From Schlegelella_A sp965246805 (GTDB taxonomy: Bacteria; Pseudomonadota; Gammaproteobacteria; Burkholderiales; Burkholderiaceae_C): a stretch of DNA of 64,000 nucleotides. Positions 15,324 through 23,016 of this stretch are shown here, one piece after another (the stretch's first letter is position 1; each line of letters begins with the position of its first letter). Location of the stretch: the NCBI GenBank assembly GCA_965246805.1, contig CBDFFO010000011.1:89703-153702 (forward strand), read 5' to 3'. The position numbers were made by a program, and so were the translations under genes. The notes under the pieces were generated by a model. That model made no database searches. It was not told the origin of the DNA and was given only the letters and a program-made list of their open reading frames with translations.

Positions 15324-17699
15324 ATGCTGAAGCGATGCGCGTCGATCGTGTTGAAGAGCCTGGCCGTCGCGGTGGTGACGGCATCGCTGACCGCGCCGGC
15401 GCACGCGACCGAAGCCGCTCCATCGGCGGCGCCCGTCGGCGCGCTCACGCTCGAACGCATCCATGCCGACCCGCCGCTCGCCGGAAGGCAACCACGCCTG
15501 GCCAAGCTCTCGCCCGGCGGCCGTTTCGTCAGCACGCTCGAGCCCTCGGCGGCCGACAGCGAGGTGTTCGAGCTGTGGGTGCGCCGCATTGCCGACGGCC
15601 ATGCGCGCCGCCTGGTCGGCGCGAGCGACCTGATCGGCAACCGCACCGCGGTCGTTAGCGAGGCCGAGAAGATGGCGCTCGAGCGGCGGCGCGTGCGCGG
15701 CGGCGGCCTCACCAGCTACGAGTGGTGCGGCGAGCGCGACGAACGCATCGTGGTGCCGCTCTCCGGCGATCTCTACCTCGTCGAGCTCGATGGCGAGAAC
15801 GTCCACACGCGCCGCCTGACCTTCGACGAGAACGAGCCCGAGCGAGACGCGCGCTGCGACGCGGCCGGTCGACAGATCGCGTTCGTGAAGCAGAACGACC
15901 TGTGGGTGATGACGCTCGACCCTCTGCGAGAGATCGAGCCGATCGTCACGCGTCGTTCACTGCCGGGCCCGAGCACGGTGGCCAACACGCCGCTGCCCGA
16001 TGTCAAGCGCCTCACCACGACCGGTACCGATGGCCTCAGCACCGGCCTCGCGGAGTTCATCGCCGCCGAAGAGCTCTACCGCTACGACGGCTACTGGTGG
16101 TCGCGCGACGGCAAGCGCCTGCTCGCGTTCGAGGCCGACGAGCGCAAAGTGCCCTCGAAGACCCGCGCGCAGATTCGCGCCGATGGCACCGACCTCATCA
16201 CGCAGCACTACCCGGCGGCGGGCGAGACGAACGCGGTCGTCGTGCCGCTGGTGATCGACGTCGCGTCGGGTCGGGTCCAGCGCCTCGACCTGCCGCCGGC
16301 GACCGAGTACCTGCCGCGTGCCGGCTGGTTCGCCGACGGCACGCCGTGGATCGAAACGCTCAACCGCACGCAGACCGAGCTGCGGCTCGTCGAGTATCCG
16401 AACGCGCAAGCGGCGCCGCGCGAGGTGTTCGTCGAGAGCGACGCGGCGACCTGGGTGTCGATCGACGCCAGCCCCAACCTGTTCGAGTTCCCGACCCGGC
16501 CGCTCTCGGGCAAGCCATCGATCGTGTGGGTGAGCGAGCGCTCGGGCAGCAGGCAGCTCTGGTTGCTCGACCGCGTGACGGGCTCGCTCGCGCCGCTCAC
16601 GACGCTCGTCGAACCGGTGCGAGACGTGGTGTGCATCGGCGGCGGCCGCATCGTGTTCACTGCCGAGCAGCAACGCGGTCGCGCGACCGAACTCTTCATG
16701 CTCGGAGCGAACGACGAGGTGACGAGGATCGCCGGCTCGTCGACGACGGGCCTGCCGCTCACACGCAGCGCGATCGCCGATCGCCTTTGCAGCCGTCTGT
16801 TGACGAGCGAATCGACCTGGGGCGTGCCGCCGACGCGCGAGGTGCTGACGCTCGGCGGCAACGCGCGGCCGGTCGCGATCAACGGCGACGCGCCCGATCC
16901 GCTGCTCGCGAAAGTCGTGCCGAAGATCCAGCCGATCGACCTGCTCGCGGCCGACGGCAAGACGGTGCTGAACGCGTTCTACATGGCGCCGTCGAAACCT
17001 TCTGCGAACCCGCACGGCAGCGCCACCATCGTCGAGGTCTACGGCGGGCCCGGCGCCGTCACGGTCCAATACGCGTGGAGTGGCGCCGCGCTGCACGACG
17101 CGTACTGGCAATCGCTCGGCTTCGGCGTGCTGCGCGTCGACACGCGCGGGGCGCACTACCGCGGCCGTGATTACGCGCACGCGCACTACCGCGCGTTCGG
17201 GGCTGTCGAGGTCGACGACCTCTTCGCGGCGGCGCGCCAGTTGCCGAAGGTCGTGAGCGGGGTCGACCCGGCGCGCATCGGCGTGGTCGGCGGGTCGTAC
17301 GGCGGATACCTGGCGGCACGCGCGGTGCTCGATGCCGACACGCCGTTCGCCGCTGCCGTCGCCGCGTCGTCGGTGGTCGACTGGACGCTCTACGACACCG
17401 CCTACACCGAGCGCTATCTCGGCATGCCCGAGGGCGGCAAGGCGGCGCCCTACGCCGCGAGCAACCTCGCGTCGCGCGCGAAGCTGCTGGCCCGACCGCT
17501 GATGCTGATGCACGGCACCGCCGACGACAACGTGCTGTTCGAACACTCGTTGCGCCTCATCCTTGCGCTCGAGCGTGAAGGCAAGCTGTTCGAGACGGTG
17601 GTCTACCCGGGCCAGGCGCATGGCGTGAACGGCCGCGCGTTGCAGCTGCACGTCGACCGCGCGACGGCCGACTTCTTCGTGAGGCGCTTGCAGCCATGA
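15324..17699 (+). CDS. Exported S9 family (dipeptidyl-peptidase IV-like) prolyl peptidase
   Basis: This 791-residue serine peptidase has an N-terminal signal peptide (basic MLKRCASIVLKS, hydrophobic AVAVVTASLTAPAHA) and so probably works in the periplasm. An N-terminal beta-propeller of the DPP4 type (about 60-520) precedes the alpha/beta-hydrolase domain. The nucleophile Ser lies in GGSYGGY (about residue 657), Asp in GTADDNVLF (about 732) and His in GQAHGVN (about 765). The start is the ATG at 15324 with GGGAG nine bases upstream; a GTG at 15309 is possible. Placed directly after livHMGF, it could supply amino acids from proline-containing peptides for uptake; that link is inference. Confidence 0.87.
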   Translation: MLKRCASIVLKSLAVAVVTASLTAPAHATEAAPSAAPVGALTLERIHADPPLAGRQPRLAKLSPGGRFVSTLEPSAADSEVFELWVRRIADGHARRLVGASDLIGNRTAVVSEAEKMALERRRVRGGGLTSYEWCGERDERIVVPLSGDLYLVELDGENVHTRRLTFDENEPERDARCDAAGRQIAFVKQNDLWVMTLDPLREIEPIVTRRSLPGPSTVANTPLPDVKRLTTTGTDGLSTGLAEFIAAEELYRYDGYWWSRDGKRLLAFEADERKVPSKTRAQIRADGTDLITQHYPAAGETNAVVVPLVIDVASGRVQRLDLPPATEYLPRAGWFADGTPWIETLNRTQTELRLVEYPNAQAAPREVFVESDAATWVSIDASPNLFEFPTRPLSGKPSIVWVSERSGSRQLWLLDRVTGSLAPLTTLVEPVRDVVCIGGGRIVFTAEQQRGRATELFMLGANDEVTRIAGSSTTGLPLTRSAIADRLCSRLLTSESTWGVPPTREVLTLGGNARPVAINGDAPDPLLAKVVPKIQPIDLLAADGKTVLNAFYMAPSKPSANPHGSATIVEVYGGPGAVTVQYAWSGAALHDAYWQSLGFGVLRVDTRGAHYRGRDYAHAHYRAFGAVEVDDLFAAARQLPKVVSGVDPARIGVVGGSYGGYLAARAVLDADTPFAAAVAASSVVDWTLYDTAYTERYLGMPEGGKAAPYAASNLASRAKLLARPLMLMHGTADDNVLFEHSLRLILALEREGKLFETVVYPGQAHGVNGRALQLHVDRATADFFVRRLQP

Positions 17700-18187
17700 C
17701 GCGGTCTGCCCTCTTCACGCTCGCGGCCACTTTCGTTATCGTGCTCGCCTCATCGACAGCCGACGCGCAAACGAAAGCCGCCATGACGCACCACGCCACC
17801 GGGACCTTCGAGGTCGTGATCCAGCCTCAACCGACCGCCGCTCCGGCGTCGGCCGCCGAGCCTAAGGGCGTCGGCCGCATGTCGCTCGACAAAACCTTCA
17901 GCGGCGAACTCGTCGGCACCGGCAGCGGCGAGATGCTGACCGCGATGACCGACACCAAAGGCTCGGCAGGTTATGTCGCGGTCGAGATGGTCAGTGGGAC
18001 CTTGCAGGGCAGGAAGGGGAGCTTCATGCTGCAACACTCCGGCTCCATGAACCGCGGCGCGCCATCGCTGGTCATCACCGTGGTGCCCGATTCAGGCCGC
18101 GGTGAGCTCGTCGGCATCACCGGCCAGCTGACGATCCGCATCGACGGCGGCAAGCATTTCTACGACTTCGAATACGCGCTGCCCTGA
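17696..18187 (+). CDS. Secreted DUF3224 family protein
   Basis: This 163-residue protein has an N-terminal signal sequence (LFTLAATFVIVLASSTADA) followed by a compact beta-rich domain containing GTFEVVIQPQP, DKTFSGELVGTGSGEMLTA and GSFMLQHSGSM. These match the DUF3224 barrel, whose function is unknown. The start overlaps the peptidase stop in an ATGA arrangement, so the two are translationally coupled. DUF3224 members are often cytoplasmic; an exported one is less usual. Confidence 0.75.
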   Translation: MTRSALFTLAATFVIVLASSTADAQTKAAMTHHATGTFEVVIQPQPTAAPASAAEPKGVGRMSLDKTFSGELVGTGSGEMLTAMTDTKGSAGYVAVEMVSGTLQGRKGSFMLQHSGSMNRGAPSLVITVVPDSGRGELVGITGQLTIRIDGGKHFYDFEYALP

Positions 18188-18286
18188 GCGCGCATCCCTG
18201 GCCGAGCGTTCCCGATCAGCCATTCGCGTCGCCGGCCGGATCGCTGCGCGCCTCGCCTCGCCTCTCCCGAACCGAGCGCTCGACCG

Positions 18287-18862
18287 ATGCCGTTCGCGTA
18301 CACCGGCGCCATCGATGCCGCGCGCGTCTCGATCCGCTTGATCGACGCGGCGCACCTGCCCGCATTAATGGCCGTGAACGGCGACGACGACGTCACCCGC
18401 TACCTGCCATACGCGAGCTGGCAAACGCCAGCCGACGCCGAAGCCTGGCTCTCGCGCATGACGATCGCGATCGACGCCGGCCACACGCTGCAATACGCGA
18501 TTGTCGACAAGGCAAGCGGGGTGGCGATCGGCTCGTGCCTGCTGTTTCGCCTCGAGGCCGCGAGCGCGCGTGCCGAGCTGGGCTATGTGCTGGGCCGCGC
18601 GCACTGGAACCAGGGGCTGATGCGCGAAGCCCTCGTCGCGTTGCTCGACCATGCCTTCGGCCCGATGAGCCTGCGCCGCATCGAGTGCGAGATCGATCCG
18701 CGCAACCTGCCGTCTTTGCAACTGTGCGAGCGCCTCGGCTTCACGCGCGAAGGGCTGCTGCGGCAACGCTGGATCGCGAAGGGGTCGGCGCGCGATGTGC
18801 ACGTCTACGGGCTGTTGCGGGACGAGTGGCCGGCTGCTCGCAGGCAGCCGAACACGGCTTGA
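18287..18862 (+). CDS. GNAT family N-acetyltransferase (RimJ/RimL type)
   Basis: This 191-residue acetyl-CoA-dependent acetyltransferase has the pattern of the RimJ/RimL-like branch: VSIRLIDAAHLPALMAVNGD at the N-terminus, LGYVLGRAHWNQGLMREALVA as the acetyl-CoA loop region, and RRIECEIDPRNLPSLQLCERLGF followed by EGLLRQRWI at the C-terminal core. The natural substrate cannot be told; ribosomal protein or small-molecule amines are both known in this family. It is preceded by a 99-bp gap and may start its own transcript ahead of the lipid-tailoring genes. Confidence 0.85.
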   Translation: MPFAYTGAIDAARVSIRLIDAAHLPALMAVNGDDDVTRYLPYASWQTPADAEAWLSRMTIAIDAGHTLQYAIVDKASGVAIGSCLLFRLEAASARAELGYVLGRAHWNQGLMREALVALLDHAFGPMSLRRIECEIDPRNLPSLQLCERLGFTREGLLRQRWIAKGSARDVHVYGLLRDEWPAARRQPNTA

Positions 18863-18962
18863 ACGCGACGCCCAACCTCGTCGATCCGCCCGAACCGGGA
18901 AGTGCCTCGCCGTCCGCGAGAATCGAGCCTCCACGCCGACGTATCGCCCCGAGACCACGCCC

Positions 18963-19403
18963 TTGCCAGACGATCATTTCAAGCCGCCCCGAGTTCCTGT
19001 CGGTGATGTCGAGAACCCGGCGCCGCGCGCGCCGGTCGGGGTTCGCAACGCGTGTGCGCTGGTGCTGATCTCGCTGGCGCTCAGCTACCTCACGCTCATC
19101 CCGGGCTTCGGTCTGCCATGGCCCGCCACGCGCGGCGAGCAGGCCTTCGCGGTCGCGTGGCTGATCGGCGTCACGTGGCTCACGTACTGGCTGACCACGC
19201 TCGTGCGCGCGCGCAGCAACCGCGCGCGCTGGGGCCTCTTCATCTTTCTCGCGCTGACCTGGCTGCTCTCGGTCGACGGCCTGGCCGACGAGTTCTCGAA
19301 GGCGCCGCTGGCCGCCGCCCTCGGCGTGTTCTGCGTCGGCATCGAGATGGCGGCGATGGTGATGCTCTTCAGCGGCATCGGGGCGCGCTGGTTCCAGCGC
19401 TGA
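18963..19403 (+). CDS. Small four-helix membrane protein of unknown function
   Basis: About 146 residues with a hydrophilic, Pro-rich N-terminus (PDDHFKPPRVPVGDVENP) and four membrane helices (roughly 43-62, 68-90, 95-112 and 117-140), ending RWFQR. No enzyme motif is visible. No ATG exists in the plausible region; the start chosen is a TTG at 18963, directly before PDDHF. The frame is open back to 18795 over the end of the GNAT gene, so the exact start is uncertain. Short membrane proteins with a similar PPR-containing head are common in Burkholderiales, but I cannot name a function. Confidence 0.55.
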   Translation: MPDDHFKPPRVPVGDVENPAPRAPVGVRNACALVLISLALSYLTLIPGFGLPWPATRGEQAFAVAWLIGVTWLTYWLTTLVRARSNRARWGLFIFLALTWLLSVDGLADEFSKAPLAAALGVFCVGIEMAAMVMLFSGIGARWFQR

Positions 19404-19413
19404 CCAACGCGCG

Positions 19414-20184
19414 ATGGACGGCCCGGCTCGCTCGATGCCCACCGCTGCGCGCGAGGGCGCGCCGCCGACCTGGTGGCGTCGGGTGTGCTTCGCGTGCCTG
19501 ATCGCGCAGATCGGCACCGTGTCGCTGCTGTGGAACCTGATCGCACCGCTGCTGCAACTCGTGCTCGGCCGCCAACGCGGCACGCGTCTCGGCCGCGCCG
19601 CCATCGCGTGGATCTATGCGCGGCTCTGGTCGAGCGCAGCCGCACTCGGCATGATGCGCATCGATGCGTCGGCGCTCGACGTCCTGCGCGCCGAACCCGG
19701 CGGCCTCATCGTCGCCGCCAACCACCCGACGATGCTCGATGCCCTGGTGCTGGTGGCGCGCCTGCCGCGGTCGGTGTGCGTGATGAAGGCCGACCTGATG
19801 AGGAACGTCTTCCTCGGTGCGGGCGCGCGGCTCGCGCGCTACATCGCCAACGACTCGCCGCGCAGCATGATCCGCGAGGCGGTAAAAAGCCTGCACGAGG
19901 GCGCCCAGCTGGTGTTCTTCCCGGAGGGTACCCGCACCGTGCAGGCGCCGGTCAACGCGTTCAGGCCCGGCATCACGCTGATCGCCCGACTGGCGCACAC
20001 GCCGGTGCAGACGGTGATCATCGAGACCGATTCGCCTTACCTCGCCAAGGGCTGGCCGCTGCTGCGCGTGCCGCCCGAACCGGTCGTGATGCGGGTGCGG
20101 CTCGGTGTTCGCTTCGCGCCCGAGGCCGACCACCGGCAGATGCTCGCCAGGCTTGAGGCGTATTTCGGCGCGGAGCTGTCGTGA
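19414..20184 (+). CDS. PlsC-type 1-acyl-glycerol-3-phosphate acyltransferase family protein
   Basis: This 256-residue membrane-associated acyltransferase (LPLAT superfamily) has an N-terminal hydrophobic helix (about 28-55). The catalytic motif I is NHPTMLD and motif III is FFPEGTRT. Such genes occur in aryl-polyene clusters, where the polyene is transferred to a lipid. It overlaps the following glycosyltransferase gene by four bases (GTGA), so the two are one translational unit and converge on the lipid operon from 20959. True PlsC housekeeping function is the main alternative. Confidence 0.82.
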   Translation: MDGPARSMPTAAREGAPPTWWRRVCFACLIAQIGTVSLLWNLIAPLLQLVLGRQRGTRLGRAAIAWIYARLWSSAAALGMMRIDASALDVLRAEPGGLIVAANHPTMLDALVLVARLPRSVCVMKADLMRNVFLGAGARLARYIANDSPRSMIREAVKSLHEGAQLVFFPEGTRTVQAPVNAFRPGITLIARLAHTPVQTVIIETDSPYLAKGWPLLRVPPEPVVMRVRLGVRFAPEADHRQMLARLEAYFGAELS

Positions 20185-20978
20185 GCTTGCGACCGTCAAC
20201 GACGCACCTGGTCGTCATCCCGAGCTACGACACCGGCCCCGCGGTGTATGCCACGGTGCGTGCGGCGCGCGCGCACTGGGCGCCGGTGTGGGTGGTGGTC
20301 GACGGCAGCACCGACGGCACTCCCGAAGGCCTGCTCGCGATGGCGCGCCACGACGACCAGCTGAAGGTGCTGGTGCTGGCCGAGAACCGGGGCAAGGGCG
20401 CTGCCATGCTGCACGCGCTGAGCGCCGCGGCTGCGGCCGGGTTCTCGCACGCGCTGGCGATGGATTCCGACGGCCAGCACCCGCCCGACCTGATCGCCAC
20501 GTTCATGCAGACCTCGATGCAGCTGCCCGCCGCGATGGTGCTGGGGCGGCCGGTCTTCGACGCCTCGGCGCCGATGATCCGCGTGCGCGGCAGGAAGCTC
20601 TCGAATCTGTGGACCAACCTCGAGACCCTCGGCGCCGGCATCGACGATTCGCTCTACGGCTTTCGCGTCTACCCGATCGTGCCGCTGGTCGACGTGATGA
20701 CGACGCATCGCTGGATGCGCCGCTTCGACTTCGACACCGAAGCCGTCGTGCGGCTCGCCTGGGGCGGTATTTCGCCGATCAACATCGCGGCGCCGGTGAA
20801 GTATCTGCGCGCCGACGAAGGCGGCGTTTCGCACTTCCACTACGTGCGCGACAACCTGCTGTTGACGTGGATGCACCTGCGGCTGTTGGCCGGCTTCCTC
20901 GTCCGCGTTCCGACACTCGCCGCCAAGCGCATCGCCCACCAGGCGCCGTTCGACCTGCTCAGACCATCGCGCCGTTGA
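20181..20978 (+). CDS. Family 2 glycosyltransferase
   Basis: This 265-residue GT-A fold glycosyltransferase opens with LVVIPSYDTGPAVYATV and continues with VVVDGSTDGT and AENRGKGAAMLHAL, which form the nucleotide-sugar site; AMDSDGQHPPD holds the metal-binding acidic motif. A GTG start at 20181 overlaps the previous stop. Enzymes of this type sit in aryl-polyene and xanthomonadin loci and resemble dolichyl-phosphate-mannose synthases. Its 3' end overlaps the 3' end of the convergent ketoreductase gene by 20 bp, so the two are tightly packed tail to tail. Confidence 0.85.
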   Translation: MSLRPSTTHLVVIPSYDTGPAVYATVRAARAHWAPVWVVVDGSTDGTPEGLLAMARHDDQLKVLVLAENRGKGAAMLHALSAAAAAGFSHALAMDSDGQHPPDLIATFMQTSMQLPAAMVLGRPVFDASAPMIRVRGRKLSNLWTNLETLGAGIDDSLYGFRVYPIVPLVDVMTTHRWMRRFDFDTEAVVRLAWGGISPINIAAPVKYLRADEGGVSHFHYVRDNLLLTWMHLRLLAGFLVRVPTLAAKRIAHQAPFDLLRPSRR

Positions 20979-21735
20979 TCGACACGATCTGCCCGCTGAT
21001 GTAGGCGGCGTCGTCCGACGCGAGAAAAGCAACCAGCGCGGCCACTTCGTCGGCCCGGCCCGCGCGCTTCATCGGCACCAGTCGCTCGATCACAGATTTG
21101 TCGAACGCCGCATCGGCCATGGCGCTCGCGATGATGCCGGGAGCGATCGCATTCACCGTGATGCCGCGGCTCGCCACTTCGAGCGCGAGCGCCTTGGTGG
21201 CGCTGTTCAGCGCGCCCTTGGCGGCCGCGTAGTTCACCTGGCCGCGGTTGCCGGTGATGCCGGCCACCGACGAGACGTTGATGATGCGGCCCCAGCGGGT
21301 GCGGATCATCGGCATCAGCAGCGGCTGCGTCACGTGGAAGAAGCCGTGCAGCGAGACGTCGATCACGCGCTGCCACTGCAACGGTCTCATCGCCGGAAAG
21401 ACCGCGTCGTCGTGCACCCCGGCGTTGTTGACGATGACCTGGATCGGGCCGCCCTTCAGCATCGCCTCGCACGCCGCGTGCGTGGCTTCGAGGTCGGTGA
21501 CGTTGAACGACACCGCTTCCGCGCTGCCGCCAGCGCCGACGATGCCCGCGACGATCGCTTCGGCGTTCGCGATGCGGCTCATCGCGTGCACGAGCACGTG
21601 CAGGCCGTCTCGGGCGAGGCGCTCGGCGATGGCGTGGCCGATCGCGCCGCTGGCGCCTGTCACCAAGGCTCGCTTGCGTGAGCGAGGCGCTTCTTTCGAC
21701 GGTTCGCTCGGTGGCGTGGAAGAGATGGTTTGCAT
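20959..21735 (-). CDS. 3-oxoacyl-ACP reductase (FabG-like, aryl-polyene ketoreductase)
   Basis: This 258-residue short-chain dehydrogenase reduces beta-ketoacyl-ACP. The cofactor loop is TGASGAIG (27-34), followed by NNAG (103-106) and the catalytic Ser155, Tyr169 and Lys173 (YAAAK). The C-terminal YISGQIVSINGAM is FabG-like. A hydrophilic N-terminal tail of about 20 residues precedes the core. It is the last gene of the minus-strand lipid operon and corresponds in position to ApeQ of aryl-polyene clusters. In those clusters a ketosynthase (ApeR) usually comes next; here the next gene is the convergent glycosyltransferase. Confidence 0.9.
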   Translation of the reverse strand: MQTISSTPPSEPSKEAPRSRKRALVTGASGAIGHAIAERLARDGLHVLVHAMSRIANAEAIVAGIVGAGGSAEAVSFNVTDLEATHAACEAMLKGGPIQVIVNNAGVHDDAVFPAMRPLQWQRVIDVSLHGFFHVTQPLLMPMIRTRWGRIINVSSVAGITGNRGQVNYAAAKGALNSATKALALEVASRGITVNAIAPGIIASAMADAAFDKSVIERLVPMKRAGRADEVAALVAFLASDDAAYISGQIVSINGAMV

Positions 21736-21742
21736 GGTCGTG

Positions 21743-22207
21743 TCAGGCAGAGGCGGGCACCGTGTCGAGCACGACCGCGACACGGCCGCTCGCGATGCGT
21801 TGGGGGCCGTTGTGCACGGTGAAGGCGTAGAGCAGCTGGCGCTCGTCGCCGACGAGACGGGTCGCCTCGACCATCAACGCGTCGCCCGAGAGGTCGTCGA
21901 GCCGAAGCCGTTCCAGCACCACGCCGCGGGCACTGACCAGCAAGCCGGGCGACGGCGGCCGGCCTGCCTCGAGCCCGAGCAGCGCGCCGTGCAAGGCCAT
22001 CGCCTGCGCGGCGTATTCGATCGTCGCCGAGGCGAGCAGGCCGCTCGCGCTGCGCAGCGGGTGCTCGGCATCGCGGTGGTTCGTGGCCGCGCAGGTGATG
22101 GAGGTCGGTGTCCACGCGAGCAGGCGATCGAGCAGACACATCGCGTTCCGGTGCGGCACCAGGCGCACGATGCCGGCGTGATCGAGGGTCTGCTCGGGGG
22201 CGGTCAC
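21743..22207 (-). CDS. Hotdog-fold 3-hydroxyacyl-ACP dehydratase-like protein (ApeP/COG4706 type)
   Basis: About 154 residues from a GTG start at 22207 that overlaps the methyltransferase stop (GTGA). The motif LVPHRNAMCLLDRLLAW near the N-terminus is characteristic of the COG4706 hotdog proteins found beside the ketoreductase in aryl-polyene loci; the central helix is ATIEYAAQAMALHGAL. It is thought to dehydrate 3-hydroxyacyl-ACP during polyene elongation. It lies seven bases before the ketoreductase gene, matching the ApeP-ApeQ order. Confidence 0.8.
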   Translation of the reverse strand: MTAPEQTLDHAGIVRLVPHRNAMCLLDRLLAWTPTSITCAATNHRDAEHPLRSASGLLASATIEYAAQAMALHGALLGLEAGRPPSPGLLVSARGVVLERLRLDDLSGDALMVEATRLVGDERQLLYAFTVHNGPQRIASGRVAVVLDTVPASA

Positions 22208-23016
22208 GGCGCGGTCAACGACGTCGATGGTGCGAGCCTCGACGCCAGCGCCGCGTTCGCCGCCTCGGCCGGCGTCGAGCCGACCAGCCAGACGTTGGCG
22301 AACGGGGTGCCCTGGCCCATCGGGAGGGCGTCGACCTCGAGACCGAGCGCGACGAGCGCGTCGATCCACGCGTCGGCCGTGCGCGTCGACTGCGGTACCA
22401 CGTGACCTTGGCGCACGAACGCGACCACGTGATCGACCGTGCGCGCGAAGCCGCCGCGCCGATGGGCGGCGCCGTCGCCCACGCGCATCGCGAGGCGGCC
22501 TCCCGGTGCGAGCGCGTCGCGCACGCGGGCGAGCAACGCGTCTTGCTCGGCGTGCGAGATGTAGTGCAGCGCGTCGAGCAGCACCACCACGTCGCTGGTC
22601 GGCAAGCGGGCCACGCGCATGTCGTCGCAATGAAAGGTCGCGCGGGTGTCGAGCGCGGTGCGAGCGCGCGCGATCTCGCGCGGCGCGATGTCGATGCCGG
22701 TCACGTGCGCACCGATCGGCGTTGCGCGCCATGTCGAAGGCCAGCCGTCGTTCGAGGGCTGGCGGTTCGCGGCATCGACCAGGCTCGCCAGCAGGCCCTG
22801 GCCGCAGCCGATGTCGAGCACGCGATCACCGGCGCGAACGAGGCCGCTCCGCATCACGTGCGCGAAGACCGGGTCGAAACGCAGCTTGCCGCGCGCGAAG
22901 TGCCACGCGAAGCGGCCGGCCTGCCGATACGGTGCGCCGGCTTCGTCGGCGAGCGCTCGCCACGCCGTGCGTTCGGTCATGGGACTGGCAGCCGTCACGG
23001 CGGGGATCGGCCTCAT
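22204..23016 (-). CDS. SAM-dependent methyltransferase
   Basis: A class I methyltransferase of about 270 residues. The SAM site is VLDIGCGQGLLASL, followed by VTGIDIAPREIARAR (acidic loop), FHCDDMR and VVLLDALHYIS. The start is the ATG at 23016, which overlaps the deacetylase stop (ATGA); a second ATG (MTERTAW) lies 12 codons in. In aryl-polyene pathways a methyltransferase decorates the aryl head group, so methylation of the aryl ring or its hydroxyl is a reasonable guess, not a demonstrated role. It occupies the position where ketosynthase genes lie in reference clusters. Confidence 0.82.
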   Translation of the reverse strand: MRPIPAVTAASPMTERTAWRALADEAGAPYRQAGRFAWHFARGKLRFDPVFAHVMRSGLVRAGDRVLDIGCGQGLLASLVDAANRQPSNDGWPSTWRATPIGAHVTGIDIAPREIARARTALDTRATFHCDDMRVARLPTSDVVVLLDALHYISHAEQDALLARVRDALAPGGRLAMRVGDGAAHRRGGFARTVDHVVAFVRQGHVVPQSTRTADAWIDALVALGLEVDALPMGQGTPFANVWLVGSTPAEAANAALASRLAPSTSLTAP

